NCBI RefSeq assembly: GCF_030272615.1
Contig: NC_081413.1
Location: 551,827,136 to 551,891,135 of the forward strand
Length of the DNA: 64,000 bases
Reading direction: 5' to 3'
From: Cryptomeria japonica
Taxonomy: Eukaryota > Streptophyta > Pinopsida > Cupressales > Cupressaceae
Shown here piece after piece: positions 44,101 through 55,812 of this stretch; the stretch's first letter is position 1, and each line of letters opens with the position of its first letter. The notes below the pieces were generated by a model. It saw only the letters and a list, made by a program, of their open reading frames with translations. It made no database searches and was not told the origin of the DNA. The position numbers were made by a program, and so were the translations under genes.

Positions 44101-47100
44101 CTTCCTAAATTAAAAGAATCTTGATTTTATTTTTAAGAATACAGTCCCTCAGTGCAAATTGTTTATGAGGATTGTTAATTAGTCATATTTTGTTAGATAT
44201 TATTAAAGACTTGGAAATTCCTTGAATATTATAAGTTTTAGAAGATTTCTCATTATTATATTTATAATTCTTTATAGTATGAACTAGAAGCAAATACTAT
44301 CTTATTTTTTTAACCTATTAAACATACCTTGATTTTTATAGTTTTGGTTAAAATTAATAGAGTTGTTTGAAGTTAAAATAATCTTATATATTTAGTTTTT
44401 GCTGACTAGCCATTATCATCATAAGGTCTCATTCCTTTGGAGTCCTGCTTTTTAAAGAAAATAGATTTATGATGATTCATTGCAATCATCTTGGTGAGTT
44501 TAAGTAATAATTCTAATATCATATATATTTACACTTCACTTGAGTACTATTAGATTGACAATAATTCAAATTATGAGCTTAGCTTATTGTATATGATTTG
44601 TGATTTAGGTATCATATCATATTATATTGATATGATGTAGTTGATGAGGTGTTGATCATTCATTTAATCATATGTTGACATTATTTAATGACTTATATCT
44701 TATTGGCTTGTAATAGTTCATCACCTTTATGATTGTTATAACTTTCCTTCAAGTCCTTATCTTCTAATGTTGATACTTAGATCTCTTCCTACTTTTAGCT
44801 ATTACTGGACATGTCATGGTATTCACTAGATTTCAAAGAAAAGTAACATTCAAGTGCTTTTCAAGATCTTAGGAATCATGAACATCTGTTCACTCATCAC
44901 CCAAAAAGATTCTACTGATAACCTACCCTTTCTTCTTCATCATACACCTATCACCTTATTATATTTGGGTTAAAATCATGAGTCTTCAACAATCATTTTT
45001 CTTGCTTGTTTTTTCAATAAGATCCACATATCATTAATCTTTTTCAACCTTAACATTACTATCTTGTATGGAATTTCAATCATGAATTTTGTTGGAACTA
45101 TCATTGAGACGCAAGAAACCCTCCATTTGGATTTGTATATGCATATTTTTCTTGTATTGTCGATTGCATTATTTTGAAAGTCAATGTTTTCGTAAAGATT
45201 ATTGTGCATGCCATGAATGTCCATTTGTAGACTTTCATATGTTCCCTTTAAAAAGAACTTATTATCAAAAACCTTCATGCTATTATCTTTAGTAGTGCAT
45301 ATTGTCATTATTTCAATAACTTTTATTTATATCCATGATAATTGTACTCCTACATTGTCTTGATGGCATTATGACTTGCAAACTCTGAAGATGATTTATC
45401 CTCTTTGATATGTGAATTCCTTGGTTTCATCCTTGAAAATATTCATGCCCTTTTGTCATTATTCACTTAGTCTTCCTCTATGTCTCATGCCTTAATTTTT
45501 GGATTGTTATGGTCTATTTTTGGACATTCTATTTTGGGTTTTTTCCTCTTCTTTTATGGGAGAGAAGCATTTTTCTGTTGTGGAGAAAGTTTCTCGATTT
45601 TGTTCTAGTTAAATATCTCTATTTTAGGAGGAAGCTATGTAAAAATTGGTTTGTTGAATAAGATGAAATGGCATGACTTATTTTTATGATATTTTCTTGT
45701 TTCCTATCTATGTGATTATATGTTTCTAAAAATCTGATATAATTTTGGTTAGGATTATTTTTTGCCATATGATGGACAAAATATTATGGATTGTTATCTT
45801 TTTTTAGAGACAAGGTTTATTTCCTGGCTTTGTGTCTACAATTTATTGAGTAGCTTGCTTGAGAGGCAAAGGTAGAGGAGTCCTGAGAGTTACTCTCTAC
45901 ATCAAAAGTAAAGAAGAGTTTTCTTAATACTCTTAATTAGAGACAATATTTTGTGATTTGATCATGGTCTTAGCCCCATAGTTGATTCACATTTCCTTTT
46001 ATTTGATCCAAGGTAGTTCTATGGTACTAAGGTTGGAGTATTTAACATGATGGAATCATGATTACCTTTGATAATATTGATTGATACTGATAAGGATAAT
46101 GATACAATGATAACTGTTTAATTTAATTTATTTTAAATTTGGCTTTAAATGCATTTAACATGAGTCACACATTTAACTATATCATTGATTAAAAATTTAT
46201 AACAGATGATTGTTTTATTTAAATTTTTTCTTTGAAAGTGGGTCTACCTATCAAATTTATGTTGTAAACTAGAATTTTTTTTTTACAAAATATGAAAGGC
46301 TTGAACAATATTATACATTAATATTTAAAATATGACTTCTGAACGTAGAAGTTTCGAGAAAGCCAAAGGAGAGATACAGTGCCCTCTACTTGCAAAGCAA
46401 ACCAAAAAAAGCTAATGAAAGCATAGTTTATAGTATTAAGAAAAAAAAAGGTCCATTCAAGTCTGAAACTACGACTATAAAGTAGGGGTTATTAATATTA
46501 AAAAATAAATAAAACATTCATTCTAAGAATTAACCAAGTTTCACATCATCGTTCGAGATGGAGGCTTGTTGTTCACCTTCATTACCCAAAAGCATATTGC
46601 TATGTGAATGAACAGGGAGGTGAGGAATATAATGTTATAATTTTCCACAATCAGTTAATAGAAACTTAATTTAAGAATTAAAATATATTCTAATAAAAAA
46701 CTTCAAGGATCAAATGAGAAAAAAAGAATTAGACAAATTCCATATAATATTGATGTGATCAAATTTTGAAACATGAAAAAAAAAAAATTTTAATTCAAAA
46801 ATTAAAATAAATTTTAATTAATCTAAAAAAGATTATATTTAATTAAGAAATTAAAATATTTGGATCAAATTTAAATTTAATTAAATAATTTGTAAAACAA
46901 TTTATCATATTTTATTTTATTTCAATTGATAAACAAATTTATTTAAATAATCAACTAATGTTTAAATCAGATTTTAGCTGAAATTTTTGTTAATTATTCC
47001 TTAACTCACTTAATTTCAAATACCCAGATCAATATTCCATTTGAAGAAGGGAAGCAAACTAGTAGTTGTTATAGCTAACTTCGCACACCCACAAATTCTA

Positions 47101-47296
47101 AACGGTATGTTGGATTTCGATGATTTTTTGGGTTCTTTGTATGCCACTCAACTATTTATAGCTATTGTTCTGACTTTTGCATAGTAACAACGCACATTAT
47201 GTGCAAAGGGTAAAAAAGTGGTCATTTCACCTATTTAAGATGCCCTAGTAAAGAACACAATAACCACCTCAAAAATGGCCAACACTTATGCACAAA
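44101..47296. other. 3.2-kb low-information spacer upstream of NLR
   Basis: AT-rich. No reading frame with recognisable homology, no LTR and no tandem array. Poly-A and poly-T tracts near 46280, 46440 and 46780 could mark old retroposon ends. I see nothing else in it. Confidence 0.4.
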
Positions 47297-47335
47297 TGTC
47301 CTAATAGTCATGTGTTGTCCTAATAGTCATGTGCT
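47297..47335. repeat. 19-bp tandem duplication
   Basis: TGTCCTAATAGTCATGTG occurs twice in tandem at 47297 and 47316, about 850 bp upstream of the NLR start. Small slippage duplication. Confidence 0.85.
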
Positions 47336-47459
47336 ATAATTATTGATAAAGTTGCACAACTCCTCCAATAAAACTCCAAACAAGTCCAAAAATTGTACTA
47401 GGGTAAAGTGGGCAACCATGGATACATGTGAAATTTGGGGAGTTAGGTAAGCAAGGAGT

Positions 47460-47800
47460 GAACGGTAAACTTCCGTGGTAAATAAAGAGTGTAGACAAGA
47501 ACTTAGACCATATGAAGGACAAATAGGACTAGCCTTTATTGTTTACTTTGAACGATATATTGTAACTTTCTAGACTATATGTCTTTGCCAAATTTTGAAA
47601 ACTAGCTCTATTACTTGCCAAACTTCCATGTTAGATGAAGAGTGTGGGACAAAAACTTAGACCATACGAAAGAGACACTTCAACCTTTTGTCTTGATAAC
47701 TCTCCTTTGTGAATTGTGTTTAGTTTGCTGAATAGCACATATAGGGCTGGCCTTTATTGTCCTTTCTCTGTCTATTGACTTAAGACTGATATATTGTAAC
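47460..47800. repeat. imperfect duplication in NLR upstream region
   Basis: Two diverged units. Each has AACTTCCRTGKTA, GAAGAGTGTRGxxAAGAACTTAGACCATA-type, GGxCTxGCCTTTATTGT and GATATATTGTAACTTT blocks: the first at 47467-47570, the second at 47625-47805. It lies 380-720 bp upstream of the NLR start, in the likely promoter. Confidence 0.7.
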
Positions 47801-48040
47801 TTTATAAGCTGGCTTTATGACTAGCCGAACTCCCATGCTCTTTCTACATTGATTATGGATGCAAAATGAGCCACTTTGTAGGTTGATATTGGAGGAAAAC
47901 GACCAGCCTTTGTCGTTCTTCTTTAATCAGCGGTACGCATACGGCCCACTAAAGGATGAAAGGTTGCAGGAAATTACTAAACTCATAATAATTGTGTTGT
48001 CCATGAGAAAACTGCATTTGACCTTTCCAGCAGTAGCCTG

Positions 48041-48050
48041 TTATAAAAAT
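48041..48050 (+). promoter_or_regulatory. candidate TATA box of NLR gene
   Basis: TTATAAAAAT, 140 bp before the start codon. A CT-rich leader (CTTCTCTAACAACGAAG, TTTTCTTTCTTCTCTGTC) typical of plant 5' untranslated regions follows. The expected transcription start is about 48070-48080. Position and leader composition are the only evidence. Confidence 0.45.
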
Positions 48051-48068
48051 CAGATTTGAAAGAGGGGA

Positions 48069-48179
48069 ATGACAGAGAGAAAAGCCCTTCTTATTCAGCT
48101 GGATTCATCTTCTCTAACAACGAAGATAACAGCACTACTTAGATTTTCTTTCTTCTCTGTCTTATTTCCTCACTATTAA
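48069..48179 (+). other. possible upstream ORF of NLR
   Basis: ATG at 48069, 36 codons, with TAA at 48177-48179, one base before the NLR start codon. It matters only if transcription begins upstream of 48069, which the TATA position leaves open. No similarity recognised. Confidence 0.3.
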
Positions 48180-48180
48180 T

Positions 48181-51100
48181 ATGGCCAAAAATTTCTGTTG
48201 TTTATGTTGCTGCTCTTGCTGCGGTTTACTTTCCCCTTCTCCTCCACAATCTCTTCAACAACAACAACCCATCTCTATCTCTACCCCTTCACCGCAACTA
48301 TCTCGGTATTCCACCATCTCCTCGCCTTCACAACCTTCTGAACAAGAGCCCACTGTCACTATGACCGATTTTAAGAATTTTCTACAAAAGTTCAATGATA
48401 TAAGCCAGATTGAGGGTCTGATTCAGGTTTTAGAAGAGCTATTGAAGATCGCAGTATGTTATCTACACATAGGTTTTATATTGTTAGAAAATATAGTCTT
48501 TTATAATAGGAATTTTGCAGTTCTACATTTAACAATATCTTTTGCCTAACAACAATTTTAGGCTATACTGAGTATAAATATGGTGTTGTCCAATACAGTC
48601 GGGAGAGCAGAGTGATGGAGGATCTAATTCAGCGGTAGGTTCTCATATCCAAGAAGGCCAAAGAATCCTGGAGATGCTGGATACAAGAATTGGCAAGCGT
48701 CCTGTAACGGTAAAATTTCCATTTCAGAACTATAAAGTTAAGTGGTGATAACATTCCTCTCTGATTTACCTTTAGCCAGTTAAATTATTGGATGGCTGTA
48801 ACTCTGAACATTTTTGAGAAAAAAATTATATTAGATGGATGCTGATTGGCATCCCTTTTATATTCTTGGGTAACTTCGGTACAGAAAAATCCTACGGATA
48901 GCGTAATTGCAGAGATTGAAAAAGTTTGTATAGAAGTGCTCAAAGGCTCTGAGAAAATTCCTAAAGTAGGAATAGCACTTTGTATGTTGGGATCCGCATT
49001 GGAGAGTTTTAGTAAGATGTCTGAGAACAAGAGTGAGTGCCTTGAAGTTTTGAGAAGGATGCTTAATCTTGGGAGGCAAATTCTACTGTTGAATGAGCAA
49101 ATTCCAGAGCAGAAGCAGAAACTAAATGAGGGAATCCAGTGCATTATTGTAGGAACCAGCATGTGCATCTCCCAACTTGCAAGAGCCAAAATTTTCAGGT
49201 TAGTTCAATTATTTTTGCTGCAAGTTAGATACTCTGTTATAAAAACTAATCGGTCTAAAGTTAGGCATAGTCTAAATATAAAACAAAATCTGAGTCGAAC
49301 TTATAAGAAAAATTTACTTCAAGCAAATTAAACGTCAAGATACTTTCAATGCTTTTCAATGTAAATCCAATGTCAATGTCTGGATTGTGTGAAGGTTTCT
49401 CACCGCTACAGTGAATGCCGATACTTTAAAGGCTTTTCAATTCAAAATAGACCACTTGTATAGTGACATCCAATTGTCAGCTGCAATTGGCATAGGGCAA
49501 AGAGTGCCAAAAATTGCTTCACAATCGCAGAAAATATATGCATACCAACCGACAGGTAACATTTTTTTCAACTTTTATGATATTTTCCTATTATCTTTTG
49601 TGTTTGTCACAAACTGTGGTTGAGTTTTTCCACAAATTTAACAGTTGGAATTGAGAGCGGACTGGAAAGAGTAATTCAGCTTCTTGATCTGAATGCACAA
49701 GACACAATACCCATTGTTGTGGTTGTCTATGGTTTTGGTGGGATTGGGAAGACCACACTTGCTGATGCCGTTTATGCCCAACTCAACCTCCAATCTTATA
49801 AGCATTGTAGAATTCACATGGATCAAGATTGTACCAACAACGATCTTAAGGGCCTCCAAGAGCAAATTTTGTATGGATTGTTTACAGAGAACTTGCAATT
49901 GAAAAACTGCGATGAAGGTCGAGGAAGGTTGTGGTCATTTTTCAAAGAGCATCCTAATCAGCCTTTATTCCTATACATTGACAATGCTCTCAAAGGTAAC
50001 GATCTTGAGAAACTTCTACCTCAACGCTTGGATAGTTGCCTCCCACCGAAGAGCAGAATACTTGTCACTACTCGAAATCTCCAAGAGACGGACATTTTTG
50101 TTGGCAGGAATATTCAACGTCGACAATATGATGTGATTCCTCTTCCAGTGACTGAGGCAAGAAAACTTTTGTTGGAGAAAGTTTCAGATTACAATGATGA
50201 AAATAATATAGAAAACCTCCTTAAGTTGTGTGGTGGTATTCCCCTTCTTCTTGAATTAGCTGGTTCACAATTGGCTCTAAACAGGGGAAATAAAAAGAAC
50301 ATAGTGCTAGAGATGCTTAAAGAAGGAGAGAAGGTCAAAGAGAAAGATATAAGCGATCGTATGGTTGGTTTTGTATACGACAGACTATTAGAACCTGTTC
50401 AAGAGGCCTTTCTAGATATCGCATCCTACTTTCATAATAGGTGGGGTAGTGAGTTTGTGGCCAGCATAGTTGGAGAGGAGGAATTCAGAGCTCTAGAAGC
50501 TGCCTCATTCGTCAAGACATCTGAAGAAGGTTTTGTGATTGTTCATGACATAGTTCGAGCAAGAGGAAAAAAGTTGTCAGAGCAAGAGGGAAACAGAATC
50601 CGAGACCGTGAGAGTTTATTGGAATGTTTGAAAGATGAAGAGGTATGTCGTATTTACAATGCTTGTCATAAATATTATGAAAAGACACTTGTTATTCACA
50701 ATCATAATGATGTTTATGGTTTTGGTTTTTGTGTAGAAACTCAAAAAAATAAAAGGCATTTATTCTGGTGAAGAATATGAGCAGCCTCCAATCGAAATTA
50801 ATTGTGATCATCTTAATTGTATGAGCAATTCATTAAGAGTGTTATATTGTAGAGGATCGCAAATAACATTCAGGGAGCAATGTCATAAACCATTTGAACA
50901 ACTCAGATGCCTTAGAATTAATGATGATGCTCTTGATTTACCAATGGAGTTTGAGAAACTCGAGCATCTCACCTACTACAAGGGCCCATTTATGCAAGGC
51001 ATGAGTTTTTATGAGGTAAGATCTTCCTTCCTTAGAGCATATTTATCATTTCAATTAGCTTTCATTATATTATATAATAACACTTTTCATAATTATTGTG

Positions 51101-51741
51101 CAAATATGTAGTTTCCTCGAAGCCTGCGCTACATGTACATTAAGAATTTTTCTTGGAACAGAGTTGTATATTCTAGAATTCCTCCCAAAGTCACTCCAGC
51201 TTCTTCTCTTGAAGCATTAGGTTTATATGACTTCAAAAATATACAAAGGCTGCCAAATGGAATGGAAAAGCTAAAAAAGTTAGAGAGCTTAACTTTATGG
51301 GATTGCCATCAATTAAGGGAACTTCCATCCAAATTGAGAGATCTCAGCAATCTAAAAGAGTTAGAAGTAGTTAATTGCAATGAATTGAAAGAGTTGCCTT
51401 CAAATTTTGGGCAACTCAGCAATTTGACAAGTTTACGAATATGCACATGCTCTGCATTAAGTGCATTACCTTCAAACTTTGGGCAGCTCAAAAATTTAGA
51501 AGAGTTAGAATTGAGGTACTGTCCTGAACTAGCAGAGTTGCCTTCAGATTTTGGTCAGCTCAAAAATTTGAAAAAGTTAGATTTGACGGGTTGTTCTGGG
51601 CTAGAAGAATGGCCATTAAGCTTTGGGGATCTCACAAACATGAAGGAGATAGATTTGAGAGGTTGTTCCTCAACATTAAAAGATTTGTTGCCAAATAATA
51701 TTAGAGGAAACAATTGTAAGGTAAATGGATTACCAGACTGA
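48181..51741 (+). CDS. NLR immune receptor with Cys-cluster and MLKL/HeLo-like N-terminal domain
   Basis: Seven exons by GT-AG and open frame: 48181-48453, 48599-48709, 48885-49198, 49395-49555, 49645-50642, 50737-51015, 51112-51741; 921 residues. Residues 1-15 hold seven cysteines (MAKNFCCLCCCSCCGLL), a likely S-acylation membrane anchor, then a Pro/Ser/Gln linker. Residues ~129-250 show the helical-bundle pattern of MLKL/HeLo/MCAfunc domains: ENKSECLEVLRRMLNLGRQI, AKIFRFLTA (232-237, built across an intron) and FKIDHLYSDIQLSAAIG. NB-ARC: P-loop GFGGIGKTT 316-324; kinase-2 LFLYIDN 394-400 (second Asp is Asn); SRILVTTR 423-430; GIPLLL 484-489; VHD 586-588 in place of MHD. The lack of Trp after kinase-2 and VHDIVRARG suggest TNL-type ancestry without TIR. 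LRRs (about six LP.NFGQLKNLEELEL units) fill 720-905. The gene is intact, likely functional in immune signalling or cell death at membranes. The start is the first ATG that gives the Cys cluster; a 36-codon upstream ORF (48069-48179) ends just before it. Confidence 0.85.
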
Positions 51742-52063
51742 AGAGTCTGAAGAATGTAATAATATAATTCACCTCTCAATTGTTATTTTGAGAGCATTTT
51801 TCATTATTTATAAAATTTGTAATATAAGAGTTGTGATTTTTTATGGTTTTCATTTTATTTTAGTTAAAAGCTAGCATTTATATTAAAAGGAGGTGCAGTG
51901 GTTATATCAATAGCAAAATTTAAATTGAATACGATTTTGTCATTCGTTGCACTTGATTTTTGCAAAAAATTTGAAAAAATTAAATTTTTGTATTGGTATC
52001 AATCTTTAGAAAATGACCTTGTCATTCATTAGAGTGGAATAGAAAGAAACAAATATAGAAAAG
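51742..52063. other. NLR 3' flank
   Basis: AT-rich 3' region. AATAAT and AATATA words at 51757-51765 and 51822 could serve as plant-type polyadenylation signals; no canonical AATAAA is near. Confidence 0.35.
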
Positions 52064-52141
52064 TTCATTGAAATGGAAAACATAAGAATTTCAATTGGAG
52101 AGCTCATTGAAATGGAAAACATAAGAATTTCAATTGGAGAT
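52064..52141. repeat. 39-bp tandem duplication
   Basis: CATTGAAATGGAAAACATAA and the following TCAATTGGAGA occur twice with a 39-bp period downstream of the NLR gene. Near identical, so recent. Confidence 0.9.
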
Positions 52142-54642
52142 ATGATAGACAAAAATGATTTCTTTGTAACACCATCCAAGCTGCAGTCAACATAGTCAGT
52201 TGTAAGTTTACGAGGTTAGGAATCCCTAATGGGCACTATCTCATTACCTTAAGTTTTAGAAAACAAGAACCTAATTTGTTCTGTTTAAAGACAGACTCTT
52301 TCACTTCTTTATTAAAAGTTAAACAATTAAAGTCTTGAAAGGTCATATAGACAGTATGGCCTGATAAAATATTAGATTTGAACATAGTAGAAGTAAATGC
52401 GACCTATCAAACCCTAAAAACTTCAACAACCAGTTTAAGTTCTTCACAAATAGAATCATTATTATTTAGCCAATTTGCTCTTAATCAGAACTAGTTGCAG
52501 AAGAACTGTCCTTAAAATTAGTAGATGGGCTCCTGAAGATTCTGTCGATCTTTTGTCATTTCCCTTTTGAGGCACAGATTTGTCCTGCAGATTGTCTGTC
52601 TCCTTAATATAGCTTAAATCGTTTCATTTATTTTGAAGTTAATTATTGGAAGATCTTTTCAATGTTTTGCAAGCAACATCCTCCGTGGGAGCTTTGGAAC
52701 AGGATATTGAATCAAACCGTTGAAATTTTGGTGGTCTAAGAAATTCCAGACAAATATTGAAGCAGACTTTATGATACAAGATTTTAGCCCTAATTGCACA
52801 CCGTATAAGGAATTAATAAGACCGTTTAGCAACGAACCTTCAATACTTTCATTAGTTGAGAATTTTATATTATAGCTGGTTATTATGCCACGCCTTGTAG
52901 AACTCTGTAGTAAAATTTTTGGCATTGAATTCGAGTTAAGTACAATTCTTTTGCGTATTTTTTTAAAGGTATTTTGAAAACGCTCTGGTCGAAATAAGCA
53001 TTTCAAATTCAGTTATGGAGTAAAGGACGGGAAGCACACAGGGCAAAATGTCCTACAATTATTTATATGTTTTTTGGACCGGTATTGAGTACATGGAGGA
53101 GGAATATATTCTGCATTTTATGAGCAATATTGTTAATTTATAAAAGCTATATTGTATTGAAAATAACACATTAATATTAGGTTTTTATTTTATTTTATTT
53201 ATTTCTTTTTAGGTTTTTATTTCTTCAAATATACCTCTTCTACTATTGTTCTCCAACAGCTGTTTGTATTATATTTATTTTTTTATTCCCACGATATTAT
53301 TTTACATCCATCTACTTTTTTAATCAATGTGTATAATTTGGTATTTTATATTATATTATTAAATAATTGTAATAAATAAAGTTAAATTTGCAAAAAAAAA
53401 TTTAAATGATTATATCATTTTAAAATTTGGTTGATAAGTTATAAATATATGGAAAAGTTGGCAATTTTAAGATGATGCAATATTTAAATATTAGTAAAAT
53501 ATTAATAAAAAATTTCTTGTCATGTTTATCTAATTTATTTAAATTTCATATTACAATTTAAAATAATGGATTATAACATAATATATGGTGATTTGAGTAA
53601 ATTTGATGTAATGAAAATAATATTTGTTTCTAGTTTTTAATTTTTCTTTAATTATATTTTGGAACATATTTTTATTATATCATATTATTTGTTAGGGTTA
53701 GAATTAGGGCATAATCAAGGATAGAATTAGTGTTATTTGAATTTAAATTAATTATTATAATAAGAATATAAAAATAATATTTTTTAAATTATAAATCATT
53801 ATAAAAATGCCTTAACATTTAAGAAATAATAATAGACAATGTACATGTTTCAAATTGTACAATTATTTTATTCACCTTTACAATATTTGAATTGTCTTAC
53901 TATTATTTCTATAGAAAATAATTTAGATTATAATGATGAAATTTAGTTTAAAGAAATCAATATTTATAATAGTTTACAAAATGTAGATGACTTTAAAAAT
54001 ATTTTGCAATAAAGAATGATTAGAAAAAGTATTAAATTAATTTGTTACAATATGTAAAATACCATCTTTTATGAATTGAATTATTATTAAATAATATATA
54101 CCAAATTTAATAATATGTACCATCCCTTTAGGTTAGACTTAGGGTTAGTGTGATGGATGAAAATGGAATCAAGTAGTATTAGGACCTAACTCTATTTTCA
54201 TTCATACATTGAAATACAAAAGGACCTAAAGGAATGATTCTCTTGGACTAACTCTTGTGAAAGAGAGTTAAGGAATAATTTTAGGGTTTTTATTCCTTTG
54301 TTGTTATGAAAGGGAATGTGCAAAAATGGGAGGATGTGAAACTATGCAAAGAAGATGAAACAAGTGACTAAAGCAATAAGACAACAAATTAAATCTTAAC
54401 AGAACTAAGACAACAAGTACAGATCTAAGAATGGAATTTTGTTGTGCACCTGTGACAAAAATTTGAGCTTAAATTGGTAGGACTAGGGCACCTAGACCAA
54501 ATTGAGTTGCAAACTGGGGGATGAAATCTAAGACTATTTGAGAGCTTTCTATTAAATCTGAGGTTGATTGGGGAGGATTGGGGTGCTAGGTGTCCTAGTT
54601 CTGGGGGACGAGAGTGTTGGGCACCCTGGTCCAAGCACTTTT
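52142..54642. other. AT-rich intergenic region
   Basis: No gene found. Long A/T stretches at 53130-54120. An open stretch on the minus strand at 53006-52659 has no recognisable motif or codon pattern. 54125-54640 contains GGTTAGACTTAGGGTTAG and an unassigned GC-richer block (54540-54640). Confidence 0.4.
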
Positions 54643-55812
54643 TGTTGGTATGTTTGTTGTTGCACCAAAAGCTCGAGCTATCAATACCCGCTACAAACGC
54701 TAGACTTACCCAGACCCACGAGAGGCAGTTAAGCCATGTAGCGAACCTTGAGGGAGGTGTTGACCACCAAGTCAACAATTTCCCCCTCAGCAAAAACTAA
54801 GGGTTCCACATCAATAGAATGAAGGAGACCTCTTGGGATTCGAACTTGTGACATGAGGCTATGATACCAATTGTTGGCATATTTGATAGTACACCAAAAG
54901 CTCAAGCTATCAACACCCGCTACAAACACCAGACTTACCCACATCCATGGGAGGCAGTTAAGCCATGTCACGAACCCCAAAGAAGGTGTTGACTGTTGGC
55001 ATATGCACACTCCAATGAGACATTGTAGGCGATTGAAGGTTTTGTCATTGATGGTAACCTTACAATCCTATGACACCAACAAGATATTCCACCGGCACTA
55101 GCAAGATCAGACTCTACACCGGCACTCAGACCACCGACACTGGCAGTGAAAGGAAGCATACCAGCACAAAGGTCAATAGGGTTTTTTTTGTAATATATTT
55201 TGTTTATTATTGTAAAATCATTATAAGCCGACTTGGTAACATTGTAAAATGACTCATATATAAGAGATCATTGTAGAACATTTGTGAGAGAATGATGGAA
55301 TGTAATTAGGTGAAATAAGGTAGACCTATTATGCGAATTATAGGTTAAGGGTTTATGTAAGAAGCAAAGCAGAAACCAGTACTGGATCTGGCATTATAGA
55401 TGCTATTTTAAAGCAGTACAAGACACCAAATTTATATAATCCATTTTGTAAGTCAGTGAGACTTCCTATTTTGTGTTTGAGTAGTGATCTCTAGGCACTT
55501 GGCCTTCCTACATGTGCGGGCCCCTCTTGTAGCAGTAATATTCTCTTATTGGCTAGTAAGTGAATATTGTGGGTCACAAATCCCACCGAGATTTTTCCCA
55601 CATCGGGTTTCCTCGTTAAATCTTTGTGTTATGGTGTGTTTTTCATGTGGTTGTTCTTATCTCTATTTATTGCATTACTTCTTGTTTATCGGTACACAGT
55701 TTTAAATTGCTCTACATGTTTTAAGTTAAGAAATTCATCTAACCGGTCAGATACTGATTCACCCCCCTCTCTTAGTATCTATGGGAATCCTAACACTGAC
55801 CACCAAGCAACA
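54643..55812 (-). mobile_element. TRIM element (mini LTR retrotransposon), interrupted
   Basis: Left LTR 54643-54777 (TGTTGGTATG...GTCAACA) and right LTR 54873-54993 continuing at 55801-55812 after a solo-LTR insertion (TGTTGGCATA...AAGCAACA); the two share ACCAAAAGCTC, GCTATCAA, CCCGCTACAAAC and AGGCAGTTAAGCCATGT. The ~95-bp interior has on the minus strand a primer-binding site TTGGTATCATAGCC beside the right LTR, and a GAGGGGGAAAT polypurine tract beside the left LTR. Flanks are CTTTT (54638-54642) and CTTGT (55813-55817), 4/5. No coding capacity, about 365 bp without the insertion. Confidence 0.75.
54994..55795 (+). mobile_element. solo copia-type LTR, 802 bp
   Basis: TGTTGGCATATGCAC...GAATCCTAACA. 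Flanks TTGAC (54989-54993) and CTGAC (55796-55800) form a 4/5 target duplication in the TRIM LTR; removing the LTR restores GTTGACCACCAAG, found intact in the other TRIM LTR. There is no internal region, so it arose by LTR-LTR recombination. Contains the C-rich hairpin (55750-55779, GATACTGA/TTAGTATC with one G-U pair). Confidence 0.85.

Noticed and set aside
44976-45308. 110-codon minus-strand open frame
   Set aside because: No motif, no neighbouring gene signals, AT-rich composition and a length expected by chance.
47859-48059. 66-codon plus-strand frame just upstream of the NLR
   Set aside because: It lies upstream of the likely TATA box and shows no homology; not connected to the NLR by usable splice sites.
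52659-53006. 115-codon minus-strand open frame downstream of the NLR
   Set aside because: No recognisable domain, no promoter or splice context; treated as chance.
54830-54875. tRNA-like sequence (GTTCGAATCCC on the minus strand next to TTGGTATCATAGCC)
   Set aside because: Has a box-B-like word but no cloverleaf arms; it is the primer-binding side of the TRIM element.
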